Below are positions 22,646-24,385 of a DNA stretch of 24,385 nt, piece after piece. This stretch comes from Thiolapillus brandeum (lineage in GTDB: Bacteria > Pseudomonadota > Gammaproteobacteria > Chromatiales > Chromatiaceae): positions 1 to 24,385 of the forward strand of contig DRLF01000453.1 in the NCBI GenBank assembly GCA_011051425.1, in the 5' to 3' direction. How positions within the stretch are numbered: the stretch's first letter is position 1; the number at the start of each line of letters is the position of its first letter. The notes beneath the pieces were generated by a model, which was given only the letters and a program-made list of their open reading frames with translations, had not been told where the DNA came from and did not search any database. A program made the translations under genes and the position numbers.

Positions 22646-23104
22646 CTATTTCTTTCTTGACCGCCTTTTACGCCCTTCGTAGGTATTGATGGCCGGAATG
22701 ATCTGCGAAAAGGGCAGGTTTTCAAGGGCGCCATAATGGGCGACAGCTTCTTCGATGAGACCGGCGATTTCCGGAATCGGCACTGGCACAGGCTGTTCGG
22801 GATGGAGCGCCAGGTAGAGACCGCGCAGGCTGCCGATCTGTACCTTGATGGCCTTGGCATGTCCCAGGTTCTGACGGGTATCGCGCAGCTTCAGTGAAAA
22901 CCGGGCATGTTCCTTCATTACTTCCAGGTACTGTTTGCAGATTTGCTGCGCCGGGGTGTCCGTGCAGTTGGCGGCTTCACGTTCGGCGATCAGCATCTTC
23001 TGGCATTTGCTGCACCGCGCCTGCGATGTCAGTATGCCTTTTTCAAAGACACAATAGTTTTCGTTGACTTCATGGTAGGTCTGCCGGTAAGCGTCTTCGT
23101 CCAA
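22646..23104 (-). CDS. Cysteine-containing hypothetical protein
   Basis: A 152-aa protein starting at TTG 23104, one base after the hslR stop; no ATG or GTG lies upstream in frame, so TTG is the likely start. Cysteines are grouped as Cys18, then RCSKCQKMLI (a CxxC pair), NCTD and ICKQ, which could bind a metal. The C-terminal half (PVPVPIPEIAGLIEEAV) and a basic tail (GRKRRSRKK) follow. It looks cytoplasmic. It is probably translated by coupling to hslR. I do not recognise the family. It is convergent with dsrS. Confidence 0.72.
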   Translation of the reverse strand: MDEDAYRQTYHEVNENYCVFEKGILTSQARCSKCQKMLIAEREAANCTDTPAQQICKQYLEVMKEHARFSLKLRDTRQNLGHAKAIKVQIGSLRGLYLALHPEQPVPVPIPEIAGLIEEAVAHYGALENLPFSQIIPAINTYEGRKRRSRKK

Positions 23105-23105
23105 C

Positions 23106-23498
23106 TCAGTGTTCCTGTTTGAAACGGTGAATCAAACGGCGGTCTTTCTTGTTCGGCCGTCCTTCTGTTCTCACCGGGCTGGAAGCGCGGGCTGCACGCA
23201 ACAGCGCGAGTTCATCTTCCCGCTGTTTGCGGCTGGTTTCCGATTCGGTATAGAAATTCACGGCTTCGGAGGCGGGCCGCCGCTGTCTGGGCAGCTGCAG
23301 AATCTCGATTTCCCAATGCAGCCCGTTCTTGGATATGGTGAGCCTGTTTCCCTGTCTGACATCCTTGCCGGGTTTGCTGCGCTGGCCGTTCAGATGCACT
23401 TTTCCACCGGAAATGGCTTCTGCAGCGAGTTTGCGGGTCTTGAAGAAACGTGCTGCCCAGAGCCACTTGTCCAGGCGCATCTTTTCCTGTCCGTCCAT
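23106..23498 (-). CDS. hslR: Hsp15, ribosome-associated heat shock protein (S4 domain)
   Basis: A 130-aa RNA-binding protein. The N-terminal S4 domain (about 7-56) begins MRLDKWLWAARFFKTRKLA and includes GGKVHLNGQRSKPG. The basic C-terminus (RTEGRPNKKDRRLIHRFK) is typical. Hsp15 binds free 50S subunits with stalled nascent chains to help recycle them. An internal ATG at 23480 has AGGAAAAG just upstream and would give a slightly shorter protein. It lies 15 bp after the glutaredoxin gene on the same strand. Confidence 0.95.
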   Translation of the reverse strand: MDGQEKMRLDKWLWAARFFKTRKLAAEAISGGKVHLNGQRSKPGKDVRQGNRLTISKNGLHWEIEILQLPRQRRPASEAVNFYTESETSRKQREDELALLRAARASSPVRTEGRPNKKDRRLIHRFKQEH

Positions 23499-23512
23499 AG
23501 CGGCTGATACGG

Positions 23513-23836
23513 TCAGGTGGGACCGTCTTCGGATGCATCGATGCTGTGGGCAAAGGCGGCTTCATCGTTGTGTGGTGCCAGCCCCAGCAGCGGATCGAGC
23601 TTCCCGTAGGCGTCCAGCTGCGCCATGTCATCGAATCCGCCGACATGGAAGTCATCAATGAAGATCTGCGGTACCGTACGGCGGTTGCTGCGTTGCATCA
23701 TCTCCACCATCTTGTCCCTGTCCATGTCCACCCGGATTTCTTCATATTCGACTCCCTTGTTCTGCAGCAGGGATTTGGCGCGCACACAGTAGGGGCACAT
23801 GGCGGTGGAATAGACGACGATATGTGGTGTTGGCAC
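23513..23836 (-). CDS. grxC: Glutaredoxin, dithiol CPYC type (Grx3-like)
   Basis: A 107-aa protein with the glutaredoxin active site CPYC (STAMCPYCVRAKSLL), the cis-proline motif TVPQIFIDD and the GGFDDM glutathione-binding motif. It reduces disulfides and mixed disulfides with glutathione. The start is probably GTG at 23836: GGAG lies nine bases upstream, overlapping an alternative TTG at 23851 that would add five residues. The C-terminal tail after KLDPLLG (HNDEAAFAHSIDASEDGPT) is about 20 residues longer than in short Grx3 proteins. It is divergent from pepN. Confidence 0.93.
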   Translation of the reverse strand: MPTPHIVVYSTAMCPYCVRAKSLLQNKGVEYEEIRVDMDRDKMVEMMQRSNRRTVPQIFIDDFHVGGFDDMAQLDAYGKLDPLLGLAPHNDEAAFAHSIDASEDGPT

Positions 23837-23965
23837 AGCGGGTTTCTCCAATGGTAAATACAGTATTTTGTTATATCCGTATATCCTAGCATCTTTTTTG
23901 CGCCTGAAAACAGAGTAAACTGTGCCCTTTCGAGCCTGAACCGCCTTGCGGCCAATGACTTTGCC

Positions 23966-24385
23966 ATGTGGAAAAATGCCAGCCCCAGAACCATCTATTT
24001 GCAGGACTACCAGCCGCCCGCCTGGATTACGGATACCGTAGATCTGGAGTTCCGCCTGTACGAGCAGGGCACCCGGGTCATCTCACGACTGACACTGGAG
24101 CGCAACCCGGCTTTCAGCGGAGAAACAGACGAACTGCGCCTGGACGGGGAAGGGCTGAAGCCTGTCTGGCTGCGCCTGGACGGCAGCGAACTCCACGGTG
24201 ATGCCTACCGTATCGACGACCAGGGGTTGACCCTGTTCAATCCGCCCGAATATTTTGTGCTGGAGTCCGAGGTGGAACTGTCACCCGAGACCAATACGGC
24301 CCTGGAGGGACTCTATCGCAGCGGGAGTATGTTCTGCACCCAGTGCGAGGCAGAGGGTTTCCGGCGCATCACCTGGTACCAGGAC
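23966..24385 (+). CDS. pepN: Aminopeptidase N, N-terminal 140 codons (runs off window)
   Basis: An open frame from ATG 23966 to the right edge. It begins with the PepN signature TIYLQDYQPPAWITDTVDLE and contains GSMFCTQCEAEGFRRITWY, which is highly characteristic of the family. PepN is a cytoplasmic M1 zinc aminopeptidase of about 870-890 residues; the catalytic GAMEN and HExxH motifs lie outside the window. It is divergent from the glutaredoxin gene, with about 130 bp between the starts and no strong ribosome-binding site visible. Confidence 0.95.
   Translation, partial: MWKNASPRTIYLQDYQPPAWITDTVDLEFRLYEQGTRVISRLTLERNPAFSGETDELRLDGEGLKPVWLRLDGSELHGDAYRIDDQGLTLFNPPEYFVLESEVELSPETNTALEGLYRSGSMFCTQCEAEGFRRITWYQD

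Overview
The window is a stretch of gammaproteobacterial chromosome carrying a complete reverse (oxidative) dissimilatory sulfite reductase operon. The gene order is dsrABEFHCMKLJOPNRS, the order known from Allochromatium vinosum. DsrEFH, DsrL, DsrN, DsrR and DsrS, together with a DsrC that has both C-terminal cysteines, mark the host as a sulfur oxidiser, not a sulfate reducer. The flanking genes (YdbH/YnbE/YdbL-type lipid-homeostasis genes, hslR, a glutaredoxin, pepN) are typical of Gammaproteobacteria. A free-living or symbiotic purple-sulfur-like or Sedimenticola-like chemolithotroph would fit, but the sequence alone does not fix the genus.

Layout. 1-306 (-): start of an unrecognised gene running off the left edge. 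397-3067 (+): a ydbH-like AsmA-family gene and a one-piece YnbE-YdbL fusion lipoprotein. 3068-3426: non-coding, with four hairpins. 3427-6267 (+): a secreted metzincin-type zinc metalloprotease with a tandemly duplicated module. 6313-6342: terminator shared by convergent genes. 6364-8405 (-): a four-gene accessory cluster upstream of dsr, comprising a 66-aa protein, a helical TPR-like protein, a Cas6/Cmx6-like RAMP protein with no CRISPR array, and a DsrC paralogue lacking both redox cysteines. 8406-8915: divergent control region with a perfect FNR-type box and two sigma70-like promoters. 8916-22626 (+): dsrABEFHCMKLJOP, a strong terminator, then dsrNRS. 22646-23836 (-): glutaredoxin, hslR and a cysteine-containing hypothetical. 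23966-24385 (+): N-terminal part of aminopeptidase N.

How the genes work together (family knowledge). Sulfane sulfur passes through DsrE2F2H2 to DsrC. Siroheme-amide DsrAB oxidises the DsrC-bound sulfur to sulfite, passing electrons to the NAD(P)H-dependent flavoprotein DsrL. The membrane complex DsrMKJOP recycles oxidised or trisulfide DsrC and connects to the quinone pool and periplasm. DsrN makes siroheme amide; DsrR and DsrS are accessory. The least explained part is the minus-strand cluster sharing the dsr control region. It combines a CRISPR-type RNA endonuclease fold with a non-catalytic DsrC, while the dsr transcript itself carries strong intercistronic hairpins. A link between that cluster and post-transcriptional control of dsr is a hypothesis raised here, not an established fact.
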